IMG/VR virus record: IMGVR_UViG_3300008113_000082 | Location: 80,451 to 113,906 of that record | Source: a virus | DNA: 33,456 nt | Strand: one strand, 5' to 3' | Shown: positions 32,715 to 33,456 of the stretch, piece by piece | Numbering within the stretch: position 1 is the first letter of the stretch | Layout: every line of letters starts with the position of its first letter | The notes under the pieces: model-generated | Databases searched by the model: none | Told to the model about the DNA's origin: nothing | What the model saw: only the letters and a program-made list of their open reading frames with translations | Translations under genes and position numbers: made by a program

Positions 32715-33002
32715 ATGTTCTTAAAAAAACAAATCCAACAAAGTCAATATGTTAGACGCAGTAAGAATGGTGTTGAACACAAATACACCAGGGAAAAAAC
32801 TGTGGCAATATTTCTATGTGATAATTGTAGCAACGAATTTAGTCGAGATGTGAGACTAATGGATCGTAAGAGATTAAACAACAATTATTTTCATGTCTGC
32901 GGGAATTGTGATTCTAAAAGATTTGCTCAAAGAAAAGGAGTCGAGCAAAAGAAAATTTGGGATATGCCGGCAAGTACTACCTTGCCTGTAGGCAAGTACT
33001 AA
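32715..33002 (+). CDS. Small zinc-ribbon protein
   Basis: 95 residues on plus, divergent from the giant structural gene. Two CxxC pairs, C35-DN-C38 and C62-GN-C65, about 24 residues apart, would bind one zinc. Between them are basic and polar residues (EFSRDVRLMDRKRLNNN), and the N-terminus is basic (KKQ...RRSKNGVEHKY), suggesting nucleic-acid binding. The C-terminus ends PASTTLPVGKY. There is no SD before the ATG at 32715; TGTAAATACATT precedes it directly. It overlaps the iscA stop by 4 bases on the opposite strand. HNH endonucleases can contain such ribbons, but I see no H-N-H core, so no nuclease call. Confidence 0.75.
   Translation: MFLKKQIQQSQYVRRSKNGVEHKYTREKTVAIFLCDNCSNEFSRDVRLMDRKRLNNNYFHVCGNCDSKRFAQRKGVEQKKIWDMPASTTLPVGKY
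32981..32996. other. Hairpin at the convergent gene ends
   Basis: CTTGCC (32981-32986) pairs with GGCAAG (32991-32996) around TGTA, inside the last codons of the zinc-ribbon gene and just before its overlap with iscA. A 10-base direct repeat GGCAAGTACT occurs at 32969-32978 and 32991-33000. No T-tract follows on either strand, so at most a weak terminator or RNA end-stabilising element. Confidence 0.35.
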
Positions 33003-33325
33003 ATTCTAAAACTTTCGCCACACCCACAGCGATCACGTTCGTTTGGGTTTATAAAATCAAACCCTTCATTAAGTCCGTTGCGAACCCAATCCATCGTTAA
33101 GCCATCCAGATAGGCTAAACTTTTGGCATCAACTAACAACACAAAATCTGGTTGTCCAAAATTTGTTACACCTACTTCGGCCTCGTAACTATCTACATAC
33201 TCCAGCACATAAGCTAATCCGCTACACCCTGTAGTACGAACACCTATACGAATGCCGACACCTTTACCACGTTTTACCAAGTTTTGCTTGATTCGTTTAC
33301 TGGCTGTGTCGGTTACGATAATCAT
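32999..33325 (-). CDS. iscA: IscA, A-type iron-sulphur carrier
   Basis: 108 residues, standard IscA length. The three conserved cysteines are present: Cys34 in VRTTGCSGLAYVLEYVD and Cys100 and Cys102 in RCGCGESFRI. RGKGVGIRIGVRT and LNEGFDFINPN are close to enterobacterial and beta-proteobacterial IscA and not to ErpA. Known role: binds iron or an Fe-S cluster and passes it to apo-enzymes. Its ATG lies 29 bases inside the end of iscU, with AAGG upstream, so the two are translated together. HesB/IscA-like genes have been reported from marine phages; a full iscU partner is less usual. Confidence 0.95.
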   Translation of the reverse strand: MIIVTDTASKRIKQNLVKRGKGVGIRIGVRTTGCSGLAYVLEYVDSYEAEVGVTNFGQPDFVLLVDAKSLAYLDGLTMDWVRNGLNEGFDFINPNERDRCGCGESFRI

Positions 33326-33456
33326 TTACAGCCGCCTTGATTGCGTCTTCAGCAAGAATTGAGCAATGTATTTTAACTGGGGGGAGTGCAAGATGTTCGG
33401 CGATTTCAGAATTCTTAATAGATCCTGCTTCATCCAACGTCTTACCTTTGACCCAC
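33297..33456 (-). CDS. iscU: IscU, iron-sulphur scaffold, N-terminal part outside the window
   Basis: Only the last 52 residues are inside the window, from WVKGKTLDEAGSIKN to the TAA at 33299-33297. They contain LPPVK, the motif by which HscA recognises IscU, and the third cluster-ligand cysteine in KIHCSILAEDAIKAAV. Sequence is nearly that of proteobacterial IscU. Full IscU is about 128 residues, so about 75 lie beyond the edge with the other two cysteines. Role: platform on which IscS-derived sulphur and iron are built into a [2Fe-2S] cluster. Overlap with iscA by 29 bases keeps the bacterial gene order iscU-iscA. Whether iscS or iscR precede it cannot be seen. Confidence 0.95.
   Translation of the reverse strand, partial: WVKGKTLDEAGSIKNSEIAEHLALPPVKIHCSILAEDAIKAAVNDYRNRHSQ

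Noticed and set aside
32715-33002. Zinc-ribbon protein as an HNH homing endonuclease
   Set aside because: Two CxxC pairs are seen but no His-Asn-His catalytic core.
1-33456. Prophage or integrated element
   Set aside because: No integrase, repressor, att-like repeats or flanking host genes; the isc genes are coupled and lie at the edge, so host origin of that end cannot be fully excluded but nothing else supports it.

Overview
The window is a densely packed, AT-rich stretch of a large tailed phage that looks T4-like (myovirus). The main support is a T4 gp44-type clamp loader subunit, PhoH, a complete lysis cassette, and about 19 kb of tail/fibre-type structural genes whose N-termini share an NDG-GD-NENFTELY motif familiar from marine and freshwater T4-like phages. 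Several small conserved proteins (DUF2452-like, a DnaE-like fragment, a GroES-like protein) also resemble genes I associate with that group. Nearly every gene is on the minus strand, with stop/start overlaps (TAATG, ATGA) or gaps of a few bases. No gap exceeds about 150 bases and I see no tRNA, CRISPR array, insertion sequence or integrase. The iscU and iscA products read like beta/gamma-proteobacterial ISC proteins, so a proteobacterial host is my guess. That is an inference from protein resemblance, not proof.

Layout, left to right. (1) 1-3242, minus: a coupled dnaJ-like / def / clpA operon. It is headed by a perfect TTGACA-N17-TATAAT promoter whose -35 box lies in the loop of the terminator of the preceding unit. 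(2) 3316-5437, minus: lysis block with GH19 endolysin, two-TM i-spanin with an o-spanin lipoprotein gene nested inside it, a 38-residue membrane microprotein, a holin-like protein and a small secreted Lys/Cys protein. (3) 5437-6691, minus: two conserved phage proteins of unknown role behind a late-type GATAAATAC motif. (4) 6692-7596: a divergent region with a structured leader, then phoH on plus, closed by a bidirectional terminator. (5) 7595-13601, minus: nitrilase-family amidohydrolase, DUF2452-like protein, clamp loader, small membrane proteins, MazG-like pyrophosphohydrolase, GroES-like co-chaperonin, DnaE-palm fragment and small unknowns, ending upstream with a small fibre-like gene. (6) 13645-32644, minus: subtilisin-like protease and five large structural genes, the largest 2641 residues. 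(7) 32715-33456: a zinc-ribbon protein on plus, converging on an iscU-iscA pair (iscU cut by the window edge).

Functional reading. The phage carries a proteostasis set: J-protein, deformylase, AAA+ unfoldase with a ClpP-docking loop, and a GroES-like protein. It also carries an Fe-S assembly pair whose IscU keeps the LPPVK motif that the HscA chaperone recognises. Together these suggest investment in host folding, protein turnover and metallocluster supply during infection. Individual family assignments rest on visible motifs; how the genes work together is inference.
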